Source of the DNA: Bacteroidota bacterium
Lineage (GTDB): Bacteria; Bacteroidota; Bacteroidia; B-17B0; Aurantibacillaceae
Assembly: GCA_021323535.1 (NCBI GenBank)
Contig: JAJONO010000043.1
Span: 1-41,515 of the forward strand
DNA: 41,515 nt
Reading direction: 5' to 3'
Of the stretch, positions 18,122-25,352 are shown piece after piece; the stretch's first letter is position 1, and each line of letters opens with the position of its first letter. The notes beneath the pieces are model-generated. The model saw only the letters and a program-made list of their open reading frames with translations. It was not told where the DNA came from and did no database searches. Both the position numbers and the translations under genes were made by a program.

Positions 18122-18760
18122 TTATTTAGCGAAATAATCCGCGAGTTTTTTCATTACTTCTTCGGCTTTAACCATGTCTGATTTAACATCGTTAACAAAC
18201 ACGTTTCCGTTGAGGACAAATCCATCGATTACTGCTGTATAGCCAATAATGTTATGATCTTTTCCGCCCATCATGCCTTTAATATTTTTGCGGATGCTGT
18301 AGATGAATTTTTTACCATTTGACTCGTATTCCTGTCCTTTTATTTCAGGCGTTCCTTTTTCACGGTTAAAGTTCATCATCTTGTTATAACCTTCAACGGT
18401 GAAATTTTCAAAGTTTTTTCTATCCTCGCCAATGTAATTTTTAAGCGGACCACAGGCCATTACTACTTCATTGAAAGCAGCGCCTTTTTCGTAGTTTCTT
18501 AAATTAACACTGTAAGCCGATCCTGCTGAATCGTTATACGTATTAAAATGTGAAAGGGGGGTTCCGTCCAAAGTAAAATTCTTCGCAAGGTTGAGATAGT
18601 ATTTATAATCTTTTACAACCACATCGGGCTCGGCAGGAGCTTCAGGTTTAGCAGCTGTTGTGTCTTTTTTTACTTCAGCTGTGGCGGTATCTTCTTTATG
18701 CGAGCCTCCGCAGGAAATAAGCGCCACCGAAACAGCGGCAGATAAAATGAGTTTTTTCAT
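18122..18760 (-). CDS. Lipoprotein of unknown function
   Basis: The start is set at the ATG at 18758-18760, giving MKKLILSAAVSVALISC, a clean lipoprotein signal with lipobox LISC (Cys17); the longer reading frame upstream adds 13 unrelated residues. The mature 196 residues begin with an Ala/Glu/Lys/Pro-rich linker (about 20-45), then an alpha/beta domain with FNREKGTPEIKGQEYESNGKKFIYSIRKNIKG and a C-terminal EEVMKKLADYFAK helix. I do not recognise the family. It stands alone, convergent with the ABC exporter. Confidence 0.8.
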   Translation of the reverse strand: MKKLILSAAVSVALISCGGSHKEDTATAEVKKDTTAAKPEAPAEPDVVVKDYKYYLNLAKNFTLDGTPLSHFNTYNDSAGSAYSVNLRNYEKGAAFNEVVMACGPLKNYIGEDRKNFENFTVEGYNKMMNFNREKGTPEIKGQEYESNGKKFIYSIRKNIKGMMGGKDHNIIGYTAVIDGFVLNGNVFVNDVKSDMVKAEEVMKKLADYFAK

Positions 18761-18884
18761 AGGTTTTTGTTTTGTGATATGAAAGTAGTACAACCTCAAA
18801 TGCCACAGGAATGAGTTTATTCTAAGATTGGTTTTAGGTGATAAACGTTAAGATTTTCCGGATTACCGTTTTCAGTTACAGACT

Positions 18885-19017
18885 AAATCGCCTTCGACTA
18901 GGCTCAGGGCTACTTTGTTTAAAAATTAAACCGCATAGAAAGAGAACGCACAGAGAAATATTTTCATCGCAGATGAAAATCCCTCTGTTTCTCTGCGTCT
19001 CTATGGTAAAAAACAGT
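18885..19017. repeat. Dispersed-repeat block with nested hairpin
   Basis: The gene-free stretch 18761-19069 contains a CCTTCGACTAGGCTCAGG element (18890-18908), a sequence type scattered in many bacterial genomes. A nested hairpin follows: outer imperfect arms at about 18929-18957 and 18991-19017 (CGCACAGAGAAA versus TTTCTCTGCG) and an inner perfect 9-bp stem ATTTTCATC/GATGAAAAT at 18960-18980 with a 3-nt loop. No gene is convincing here. Confidence 0.6.
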
Positions 19018-19069
19018 GGTAAACTCACATATAATTTTTTTCACCCTATAAGACATAAAGTTTGAGGAA

Positions 19070-19633
19070 TTATAGGAATTTTTCGATCGCCTTCGGGAAA
19101 TGCTCATGCTCGAGTTTCTGGATCTTCTGAGCGAGCGTTTCAATGGTGTCTTCGGTAAGTACCGGGCATTTGGCCTGAAGAATAATTTCACCCTTATCGT
19201 ATTCTTCGTTTACAAGATGAATGGTGATGCCGCTTTCGGTTTCTTTGTTATCGAGAACCGCCTTATGCACTCTTGAACCATACATGCCTTTTCCACCATA
19301 TTTTGGCAAAAGGGCAGGATGAATGTTAATGATACGATTTGGAAATGCTTTAATGAATTGCTCAGGAATTTTGAGAAGAAATCCTGCAAGAATGATCAGA
19401 TCTATTTTCTCCAACTTTAAAAATTCGATGAACTGATCGGCATAATTTTCAAGAGAATCTTTACTGATGATCTGAATGTTTTTCTTGTATTTTTCGGCGC
19501 GGGCAATAATTCCGGCAGTGTCTTTATTGGTAACCACCAGTTTTATTTTAATACGTGGATCGTTGGCGAAAAACTTAAACAGGTTTTCGGCATTTGTTCC
19601 TTCTCCACTTGCAAAAACAGCAGCGTTGATCAT
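19070..19633 (-). CDS. purN: Phosphoribosylglycinamide formyltransferase PurN
   Basis: The 187-aa protein transfers formyl from 10-formyl-THF to GAR, step 3 of purine synthesis. It shows AVFASGEGTNAENL at the N-terminus (GAR binding), LIILAGFLLKIP, INIHPALLPKYGGKGMYG with the catalytic His, and GITIHLVNEEYDKGEII containing the catalytic Asp. Length is normal. A TATTTTTG element ends 4 bp before the ATG, suggesting a very short leader. purA lies nearby, but the two are not in one operon. Confidence 0.95.
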   Translation of the reverse strand: MINAAVFASGEGTNAENLFKFFANDPRIKIKLVVTNKDTAGIIARAEKYKKNIQIISKDSLENYADQFIEFLKLEKIDLIILAGFLLKIPEQFIKAFPNRIINIHPALLPKYGGKGMYGSRVHKAVLDNKETESGITIHLVNEEYDKGEIILQAKCPVLTEDTIETLAQKIQKLEHEHFPKAIEKFL

Positions 19634-19637
19634 GGCG

Positions 19638-19645
19638 CAAAAATA
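19638..19645 (-). promoter_or_regulatory. TAnnTTTG promoter element for purN
   Basis: On the minus strand this reads TATTTTTG, 4 bp upstream of the purN ATG at 19633. It implies a near-leaderless transcript if used. Confidence 0.5.
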
Positions 19646-19801
19646 ACTATATAAAAAATTCTGTCCTACAAAAACGATGTCATCAAAACGAATTTCTTTA
19701 AAATTCTTAATTCAAACCTTAGCCTAAATCGAAAAAACGTGAGCCTAGTAAAAAGGTTTTTTTGCTTTCGAGCTAATTATATTTTATCCCGAAGCCTGGG
19801 G

Positions 19802-19849
19802 CCCTGAAACGAAAGCTCTCAGGTTACTCAGGAGCTTTCTGCTTCAGGG
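19802..19849. repeat. Strong hairpin between purN and lgt
   Basis: CCCTGAA (19802-19808) pairs with TTCAGGG (19843-19849), and GAAAGCTC (about 19811-19818) pairs with GAGCTTTC (about 19832-19839), separated by a small internal loop. TAACATTTTTT follows on the + strand. Because purN and lgt diverge from here, it is not an ordinary 3' terminator. It may be a mobile repeat or a barrier to upstream transcription. Confidence 0.6.
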
Positions 19850-19905
19850 TAACATTTTTTCACATTCGCAGGGCGATCCAAATCACTTTTTCTGAATAAT
19901 TAGTT

Positions 19906-19913
19906 TACTTTTG
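19906..19913 (+). promoter_or_regulatory. TAnnTTTG promoter element for lgt
   Basis: TACTTTTG ends 5 bp before the lgt ATG at 19919. It matches the Bacteroidota -7 consensus; the -33 region is poor (only a T-run at 19887-19891). Confidence 0.5.
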
Positions 19914-19918
19914 TTGCC

Positions 19919-20815
19919 ATGTTTAATTTGTACATAGAGTGGAATCCCAATCCCGAAATTTTTACTATTCCGGGAATTGACTGGCCGGTGAGGTGGTACG
20001 GACTCATGTGGGCGCTTGCCTTCATTGCCAGTCATTTTGTGCTTAATCGTGTTTACAAAGCCGAGGGTCGCACCAATAAGGAACTGGATACGCTTACACT
20101 TTACATCATTATTGGAACCGTTCTGGGCGCGCGTTTGGGCCACTGTTTATTTTATGGACCATGGTTTGATGAATTTGATGCGCAGGGAAGGCTTCTCCAG
20201 GAAGGCTATCTTTCTCATCCTTTAAACATGCTAAAAGTATATGAGGGTGGATTGGCCAGTCATGGTGGCGCCATCGGTATTATTACAGCCATGATCTTAT
20301 ATTGCCGCAAGACTAAAGAAAACTGGTTGTGGTTGTTCGACCGTTTGGTAATTGTTGTTCCCCTGGCGGCTTTTCTCATTCGTATCGGAAATCTCATGAA
20401 CAGCGAAATCATTGGTACGGTAACTACAGTTCCGTGGGCCTTTATTTTTGTGAAAGAAGATGCTATGCCCCGTCATCCTGCACAGCTTTACGAAGCCATT
20501 CTTTGTTTGTTCATGTTTTTTATCCTGTATTATTTATGGAAGAAGAAACGTAACAACTTTGGACCGGGTTTTATGTTTGGCTTGCTTTGCGTGATGTTAT
20601 TTACAGAAAGATTTTTCGATGAATTTATTAAAGAGAGCCAGGTTGCTTTTGAAGATAACATGGTAATTAATATGGGACAGATCCTCAGTATTCCGTTTAT
20701 TCTTATCGGAATCTTTATGATGTGGAGATCAAGGAAGCTGGCGAAGTACCCGGCGCAGCGTATTTACGACGATAAACAGGAAACAGGAAACAGGAAACAA
20801 GAAACTACATCCTGA
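19919..20815 (+). CDS. lgt: Prolipoprotein diacylglyceryl transferase Lgt
   Basis: The 298-aa inner-membrane enzyme attaches diacylglycerol to the lipobox Cys of prolipoproteins, the first step of lipoprotein maturation; it would serve the lipoproteins of this window. Motifs are WPVRWYGLMWALAF near the N-terminus, GARLGHCLFYGPW, GGLASHGGAIGI, the Lgt signature RIGNLMNSEIIG (about 157-168) and TERFFDEFIKESQ. There are several membrane helices. The last residues (QETGNRKQETTS) are encoded by a 7-bp tandem repeat and look like an added tail. The 3' end overlaps the convergent purA by 11 bp. Confidence 0.95.
   Translation: MFNLYIEWNPNPEIFTIPGIDWPVRWYGLMWALAFIASHFVLNRVYKAEGRTNKELDTLTLYIIIGTVLGARLGHCLFYGPWFDEFDAQGRLLQEGYLSHPLNMLKVYEGGLASHGGAIGIITAMILYCRKTKENWLWLFDRLVIVVPLAAFLIRIGNLMNSEIIGTVTTVPWAFIFVKEDAMPRHPAQLYEAILCLFMFFILYYLWKKKRNNFGPGFMFGLLCVMLFTERFFDEFIKESQVAFEDNMVINMGQILSIPFILIGIFMMWRSRKLAKYPAQRIYDDKQETGNRKQETTS
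20774..20801 (+). repeat. Tandem 7-bp repeat in the 3' end of lgt
   Basis: Three exact AAACAGG units and one AAACAAG run head to tail, and AAAC follows. Because 7 is not a multiple of 3, gain or loss of one unit shifts the frame of the Lgt tail and would also change the spacing to purA's stop. Confidence 0.75.
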
Positions 20816-22073
20816 TCGTTTGTTTTCTATCCGGCCCAACCGACACAATCGTAATAGGCGTTTCGGTAGCTTTCTCAATGAAAGAAATATAATCCATTAA
20901 TTCTTTCGGTAATTTATCTTTTGAATCGATGGTGGTCAAATCTTTGTTCCAGCCTTTTATTGATGTTGTAATTGGCTTCAGGTAATTTGGATCGATATTG
21001 TATGGAAGATAATCTATAACCTGTCCGTTGTAATTATAATGTGTACAAATCTCAATGTTTTCAAAATCGCTGAGAACATCGGCTTTCATCATCATAAGTT
21101 CTGTTACACCATTTACCATAATGGCGTATTTCAATGCAGGAATATCCAGCCAGCCCGTGCGACGCGCGCGTCCGGTTGTGCTTCCGAATTCTCTTCCTAT
21201 CTGGCGGATCTTTTCTCCGGTTTCATTTTCTAATTCAGTTGGGAAAGGGCCGCTGCCAACGCGTGTACAATACGCTTTAAAAATTCCGATCACATTGTTG
21301 ATGCGGTTTGGTGCAATTCCTAATCCGTTGCAGGCTCCGGCGCAAATAGTGTTGCTGCTTGTAACAAAAGGATAAGAACCGAAATCAATATCCAGTAAAC
21401 TTCCCTGAGCGCCTTCGGCTAAAACACGTTTACCGGTTTTAAGAGCGTTGTTCAAGTAATGTTCTGTATCAATGAACTGTAATTGTTTTAATGCGTCAAT
21501 GGCATCAAACCAGGTTGGTTCCAGCTCCTGTAAATTGTATTCGTAATTATGATAAGCAAGAAGTTGTTTATGTTTTTCTACGAGTGTATTATATTTTTCT
21601 CGAAACTCATTGGTTTCAATGTCGCCCACGCGGATACCGTTTCTTCCGGTTTTATCCATGTAAGTAGGACCAATTCCCTTGAGAGTAGAGCCGATTTTAT
21701 TTTTTCCTTTGGCAGCTTCGCTGGCCGCGTCGATTAAACGATGCGTTGGAAGAATAAGGTGAGCGCGTTTACTGATAAGTAATTTCGATTTTACATCCAC
21801 ACCAAGGGCCAGTAAAGCGTCTATTTCTTTTTTGAAAATAACAGGGTCTATCACAACACCATTACCAACCACGTTAACGGCAGTAGGGTGGAAGATACCG
21901 CTTGGAATCGTGTGAAGCACATGTTTAATACCATTAAACTCAAGAGTGTGCCCGGCATTTGGCCCGCCCTGAAAACGTGCAATAATATCGTAAGATGGAG
22001 TTAAAACATCAACAATTTTTCCTTTTCCTTCGTCGCCCCATTGCAATCCTAAAAGTACATCCGCTTTGCTCAT
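20805..22073 (-). CDS. purA: Adenylosuccinate synthetase PurA
   Basis: The 422-aa protein makes adenylosuccinate from IMP, aspartate and GTP, the first committed AMP step. The start is set at the ATG at 22071-22073 (MSKADVLLGLQWGDEGKGK); a longer frame would use TTG. Motifs are GDEGKGKIVD (P-loop-like, catalytic Asp), FQGGPNAGHT, IGSTLKGIGPTYMDK and TTGRARRTGWLD. Length is normal. It overlaps the convergent lgt by 11 bp at its 3' end. Confidence 0.95.
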   Translation of the reverse strand: MSKADVLLGLQWGDEGKGKIVDVLTPSYDIIARFQGGPNAGHTLEFNGIKHVLHTIPSGIFHPTAVNVVGNGVVIDPVIFKKEIDALLALGVDVKSKLLISKRAHLILPTHRLIDAASEAAKGKNKIGSTLKGIGPTYMDKTGRNGIRVGDIETNEFREKYNTLVEKHKQLLAYHNYEYNLQELEPTWFDAIDALKQLQFIDTEHYLNNALKTGKRVLAEGAQGSLLDIDFGSYPFVTSSNTICAGACNGLGIAPNRINNVIGIFKAYCTRVGSGPFPTELENETGEKIRQIGREFGSTTGRARRTGWLDIPALKYAIMVNGVTELMMMKADVLSDFENIEICTHYNYNGQVIDYLPYNIDPNYLKPITTSIKGWNKDLTTIDSKDKLPKELMDYISFIEKATETPITIVSVGPDRKQTIRM

Positions 22074-22088
22074 AATTGAAATAAAAGG

Positions 22089-22096
22089 CAAATTTA
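22089..22096 (-). promoter_or_regulatory. TAnnTTTG promoter element for purA
   Basis: On the minus strand this reads TAAATTTG, 15 bp upstream of the purA ATG. It overlaps the TTG that opens the longer frame, which supports the shorter start. Confidence 0.5.
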
Positions 22097-22216
22097 TTAT
22101 AAAAGCAAAGGTGGCGTGTATGCTCTTAATAACTTTTTAAAAAGTGAAAAACTTTGAAACACTTTCTCAAAATCACAAAAATTAACTAAGAATTGGGAAA
22201 TTGTTTTTGTAAATTT

Positions 22217-22936
22217 ATGACGATGCAAAAAATAACTATAGCCATTGATGGATATAGCAGTTGCGGAAAAAGCACACTTGCAAAAGCATTGGCTCAACGA
22301 CTCAACTATAGTTATGTAGATACCGGCGCTATGTACAGGTCGGTTACCTTATACGCCATCCGCAACAACATCATTGATAAAGATCACAATCTCGATGAAG
22401 CAAAACTTATCGCTTCTCTGGACAATATCGAACTCAATTTTATTTTCGATTCTCATCATAAAACTTCCGAAACCTATCTTAATGGTGAAAACGTGGAGCG
22501 GTTTATTCGTACCATGGAAGTAAGTAATAATGTAAGTAAAGTAAGCTCCATTAAACAGGTGCGCGAAAAAATGATCTCGCTTCAGCGTTTAATGGGCAAG
22601 AAAAAAGGAGTGGTAATGGATGGCCGCGATATTGGCACCAACGTATTTCCGAAAGCCGAATTGAAATTATTCATGACTGCAGATACGGATGTGCGCGCCC
22701 AGAGAAGACATGATGAACTCAGTAGTAAAGGACAGTACTTTACTCTTGAAGAAGTAAAACATAATTTACTCGAGAGGGATTATGCCGATAGTCACCGTAA
22801 AGAAAATCCACTCACACAGGCTGAGGACGCAATTGTTCTTGATAACACCGATATTTCAAAAGAGGAGCAGCTGGAATTTGTTCTCAAATTGATAGAGGAC
22901 ACTTATCTGGCACCTGAGAAACACAAACATTTGTGA
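22217..22936 (+). CDS. cmk: Cytidylate kinase Cmk
   Basis: The protein of about 239 aa phosphorylates CMP/dCMP. The start is set at ATG 22217 (MTMQKITIAIDGYSS); ATG 22223 is equally possible, and the longer frame from 22193 adds unrelated residues. Motifs are P-loop GYSSCGKST, YVDTGAMYRSVTLYA, VVMDGRDIGTNVFP with the conserved GRDIGT, and RAQRRHDEL in the lid. Length is close to E. coli Cmk (227). It is divergent from purA. Confidence 0.95.
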   Translation: MTMQKITIAIDGYSSCGKSTLAKALAQRLNYSYVDTGAMYRSVTLYAIRNNIIDKDHNLDEAKLIASLDNIELNFIFDSHHKTSETYLNGENVERFIRTMEVSNNVSKVSSIKQVREKMISLQRLMGKKKGVVMDGRDIGTNVFPKAELKLFMTADTDVRAQRRHDELSSKGQYFTLEEVKHNLLERDYADSHRKENPLTQAEDAIVLDNTDISKEEQLEFVLKLIEDTYLAPEKHKHL

Positions 22937-22942
22937 AATGAT

Positions 22943-23010
22943 AAATTTTAAATGAAAAATGTTGAATGAGGATAATTCATTCAACATTTATAATTTATTA
23001 TTTAAAATTT
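22943..23010. terminator. Nested AT-rich hairpin between cmk and dapD
   Basis: AAATGTTGAATGA (22957-22969) is perfectly complementary to TCATTCAACATTT (22977-22989) with a 7-nt loop. An outer pair AAATTTTAAAT (22943-22953) and ATTTAAAATTT (23000-23010) nests around it. It sits exactly between two convergent genes, so a bidirectional terminator is likely, though a pure U-tract is missing. Confidence 0.55.
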
Positions 23011-23819
23011 TAGACGGCCACATCATGCTCCCTCAACGCATTGTTAAGAGAAGTTTTTAAGTCGGTACTTTCTTTTCGTTTTCCAATAATTAAAGCGCAA
23101 GGCACCTGGAATTCGCCTGCAGGAAATTTTTTGGTATAACTTCCGGGAATGACAACCGACCGTTCAGGCACGTAGCCTTTTGTTTCTACTGGAGTAGTTC
23201 CGGTTACATCAATAATTTTTGTGGACATGGTAAGAACTACATTCGCTCCCAGCACGGCTTGTTTTCCAACGCGCACGCCTTCTACAACAATGCAACGTGA
23301 ACCCACGAAACAATCATCTTCAATAATAACAGGAGCCGCCTGAACAGGTTCAAGTACGCCGCCAATGCCAACGCCGCCACTGAGGTGAACGTTTTTCCCG
23401 ATCTGTGCGCAGCTTCCAACGGTGGCCCAGGTATCAACCATAGTGCCACTATCAACGTAAGCGCCAATGTTCACATAACTTGGCATCATAATAACACCGT
23501 TTGCCAGAAACGAGCCATAACGGGCAACAGCGTGAGGAACCACACGCACGCCAAGCTTAGCGTAATCTTTTTTGAGTGCCATTTTATCGTGAAACTCCAT
23601 TGGACCCACTTCAAAAGTGGACATTTTCCGTGTGGGGAAATAGAGGATAACAGCTTTTTTAACCCAGTCGTTCACCTGCCAGGTACCGTCGTTATTGGGT
23701 TGTGCAACGCGCAGTGCGCCTTTATCGAGTTGTTCGATAACGTTTTCAATAGTTTTGATGGTAGCGGGATCTTTAAGTAATTCCCGGTTTTCCCATGCTT
23801 TTTCGATGATGTTTTGCAT
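23010..23819 (-). CDS. dapD: 2,3,4,5-tetrahydropyridine-2,6-dicarboxylate N-succinyltransferase DapD
   Basis: The 269-aa protein succinylates tetrahydrodipicolinate in the lysine/meso-diaminopimelate route. The start is set at ATG 23817-23819 (MQNIIEKAWENRELLKD), which matches the family; the frame extends upstream through the tRNA promoter and repeat region. The left-handed beta-helix (hexapeptide) region is clear: VMMPSYVNIGAYVD-like strands, MVDTWATVGSCAQIGKNVHLSGGVGIGGVLEP, VGSRCIVVEGVRVGKQAVLGANVVL. Length is close to E. coli DapD (274). Confidence 0.95.
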   Translation of the reverse strand: MQNIIEKAWENRELLKDPATIKTIENVIEQLDKGALRVAQPNNDGTWQVNDWVKKAVILYFPTRKMSTFEVGPMEFHDKMALKKDYAKLGVRVVPHAVARYGSFLANGVIMMPSYVNIGAYVDSGTMVDTWATVGSCAQIGKNVHLSGGVGIGGVLEPVQAAPVIIEDDCFVGSRCIVVEGVRVGKQAVLGANVVLTMSTKIIDVTGTTPVETKGYVPERSVVIPGSYTKKFPAGEFQVPCALIIGKRKESTDLKTSLNNALREHDVAV

Positions 23820-23828
23820 AATAAAATC

Positions 23829-23859
23829 TTTGCAAGTTAAATAAAAGGCCGTATATTTG
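23829..23859 (+). promoter_or_regulatory. Consensus Bacteroidota promoter for tRNA-Arg
   Basis: TTTG at 23829-23832 and TATATTTG at 23852-23859 are separated by 19 bp, an ideal TTTG-N19-TAnnTTTG. It is the strongest promoter match in the window and drives the tRNA 79 bp further on. Confidence 0.8.
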
Positions 23860-23874
23860 CACCTCCAAAATTGA

Positions 23875-23930
23875 TCCGCCTTCGCCAAGGCTTCGGCGGA
23901 CAACCCACCTTCGCGTAAAGCTACGGTGGA
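23875..23930. repeat. Two GC-rich imperfect palindromes in the tRNA-Arg leader
   Basis: TCCGCC (23875-23880) pairs with GGCGGA (23895-23900), with GCC/GGC inside. CCACC (23905-23909) pairs with GGTGG (23925-23929), with CGTA/TACG inside. Both resemble dispersed CCTTCGCC...CTTCGGCGGA and ACCTTCGCGTAAAGCTACGGTGG elements. They lie between the promoter and the mature tRNA, so they would be transcribed as a 5' leader and removed by RNase P. Confidence 0.65.
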
Positions 23931-23937
23931 CGAAGAT

Positions 23938-24011
23938 GGTTCCGTAGCTCAACTGAATAGAGCATCTGACTACGGATCAGAAGGCTAGGGGTTTGAATCC
24001 CTTCGGGACCA
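23938..24011 (+). tRNA. tRNA-Arg (anticodon ACG)
   Basis: A complete cloverleaf can be read: acceptor GGTTCCG/CGGGACC, D arm GCTC/GAGC, anticodon stem TCTGA/TCAGA with loop CTACGGA giving anticodon ACG at 23972-23974, and T arm AGGGG/CCCTT with loop TTTGAAT, then discriminator A. The CCA end is not encoded. An ACG anticodon is normally edited to ICG by TadA and reads CGU/CGC/CGA. The gene is followed by its own terminator. Confidence 0.95.
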
Positions 24012-24023
24012 CAGGAAAAACAA

Positions 24024-24058
24024 GGGCTTGAAAGTTTTGATACTTTCAGGCCCTTTTT
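24024..24058 (+). terminator. Intrinsic terminator after tRNA-Arg
   Basis: GGGCTTGAAAGT (24024-24035) pairs along 12 bp (one G-U) with ACTTTCAGGCCC (24042-24053), followed by TTTTT. Confidence 0.9.
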
Positions 24059-24060
24059 CA

Positions 24061-24082
24061 TTTGCATACTTTTTGCATACTT
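24061..24082 (+). repeat. Tandem 11-bp repeat beside the tRNA terminator (possible attachment-site element)
   Basis: TTTGCATACTT occurs twice head to tail with no gap. It lies right after the tRNA-Arg terminator, exactly where base composition becomes AT-rich and accessory genes begin. Short direct repeats next to a tRNA are typical of integrase-binding regions. No integrase gene and no second tRNA 3'-end copy were seen in the window. Confidence 0.5.
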
Positions 24083-24132
24083 ACATTGCGTAATTAGTTG
24101 TTTTCAGTTAATGAGCTTAGTATATTTATATT

Positions 24133-25266
24133 ATGACCAATTTGACTGAGTTCCTTAGCAAACATTATGTTGAAGTGGGTAAAGGAAAGGATTTTCGCGT
24201 AATTCCTCCGATTTACTATGCTTCTTTAAGAGATGGCTTTCGCAATTATTACGAAACTTTTAGGGATAAAAGACAATATTTTTCGTTATTATCAAACGTC
24301 AAGGAATGGGATAGGGTACAGCTTTCTTTTGACTATACTGGGGCCGACGATTGTATTGTCTTTTCTATTCTTGGCTTCCATAGATTTATCGAACTCCTTT
24401 TGAAAGATATTTTGCGACGTATTAATCCTTTTTTACCGGTTAAGACGTTTGAAAAGGAAGCTGAAGTGTTTTTGTTCCTTGATCAGCAATTAAGTGCTGA
24501 AGATGTTAAGACGGTCGAATTTAGCGACACCCTCAAACGATTTCGTTATGCATACAGCCACTATAAACCCGACACAGATGTCTATCAGAAACATTTACAA
24601 CCTTATGAGTTTCTTATAAGTTCAGAGAATCTTGAAGCAATAAATATATTGGCAACCTGGCGCAATAGAGTAATGCATAATGGATCAACTTTTCCCAATG
24701 TTATTGCGTACGAACTTTTAATTTCTCAAAGAATAATACCGATTGTTGAAAACATACTTTTAGCTGAAGCACCTTACTTAGAAGGGTACGATCCACATTA
24801 TTTAAGCAGTCCTACTGGAATAAATATTTTAAAAGAAATATCAAATATAAAATTCACCGTTAAAGACTTTTCAGATCAAACTAAAACTAAGGACATTGGC
24901 CGAGCTCTTTTAAAACTTCAACATATTAAAGAGTTGGGTAAGGCATGTTATAATCTTGATCCACTATTTCGGAAAGATAGGCTTTACTATGAACATTTGT
25001 ATGAGCGTCCTATAAACCGGAATGAAAGATTTGCAGAATCTGAAAAATTAAACAGGGCAGACATTTTCTATAGTTTAGGAAAATGTATTTGTTGTGGAGC
25101 ATCAAGTATGGTGACTTATAGATCTGAATATGACGATATGTTTACTAATAAGCGAGAGTTTAATACATGGTTGAAATGCTTTAATTGTGATTATTCAATT
25201 TCTGGGAATATGGGAGATCCGAACTATTTTGGTCTTTCTCAGAGCCCAATATTCCCGACTAAATAG
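24133..25266 (+). CDS. HEPN-like putative RNase with C-terminal zinc ribbon
   Basis: The 377-aa protein has no signal peptide. The N-terminal and middle parts are helical, with FHRFIELLLKDIL at about 82-94 and, at Arg177-His182, ATWRNRVMHNGS. This fits the Rx4-6H active-site motif of HEPN RNases, with the usual Asn after the Arg. Near the C-terminus CICC (Cys318, Cys321) and CFNC (Cys349, Cys352) form a CxxC-x27-CxxC zinc ribbon. HEPN proteins are common RNase toxins and abortive-infection effectors; the zinc ribbon may bind nucleic acid. A promoter-like TATATTTA with a TTG 20 bp further upstream precedes the gene. It is convergent with the SIR2/PIN operon, so it is probably a separate unit. 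The family is not recognised with certainty. Confidence 0.65.
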   Translation: MTNLTEFLSKHYVEVGKGKDFRVIPPIYYASLRDGFRNYYETFRDKRQYFSLLSNVKEWDRVQLSFDYTGADDCIVFSILGFHRFIELLLKDILRRINPFLPVKTFEKEAEVFLFLDQQLSAEDVKTVEFSDTLKRFRYAYSHYKPDTDVYQKHLQPYEFLISSENLEAINILATWRNRVMHNGSTFPNVIAYELLISQRIIPIVENILLAEAPYLEGYDPHYLSSPTGINILKEISNIKFTVKDFSDQTKTKDIGRALLKLQHIKELGKACYNLDPLFRKDRLYYEHLYERPINRNERFAESEKLNRADIFYSLGKCICCGASSMVTYRSEYDDMFTNKREFNTWLKCFNCDYSISGNMGDPNYFGLSQSPIFPTK

Positions 25267-25352
25267 TTTAAAATATCAATCTGGTTTTAAATTGGAAGGG
25301 AGAAACTAAATAGAATGGTTTGTTCTAAAAATGACAGATTCAAAGTCTAGTA

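Noticed and set aside
18838-19065. Short + strand frame over the repeat block
   Set aside because: It consists of repeat and hairpin sequence with no family-like features.
22074-22091. Longer purA start at TTG 22091
   Set aside because: Adds MPFISI-type residues not found in PurA and overlaps the promoter element; ATG 22073 gives the normal N-terminus.
23820-23903. Longer dapD start at 23903
   Set aside because: The extension reads through the tRNA promoter and repeat palindrome; ATG 23819 matches the family.
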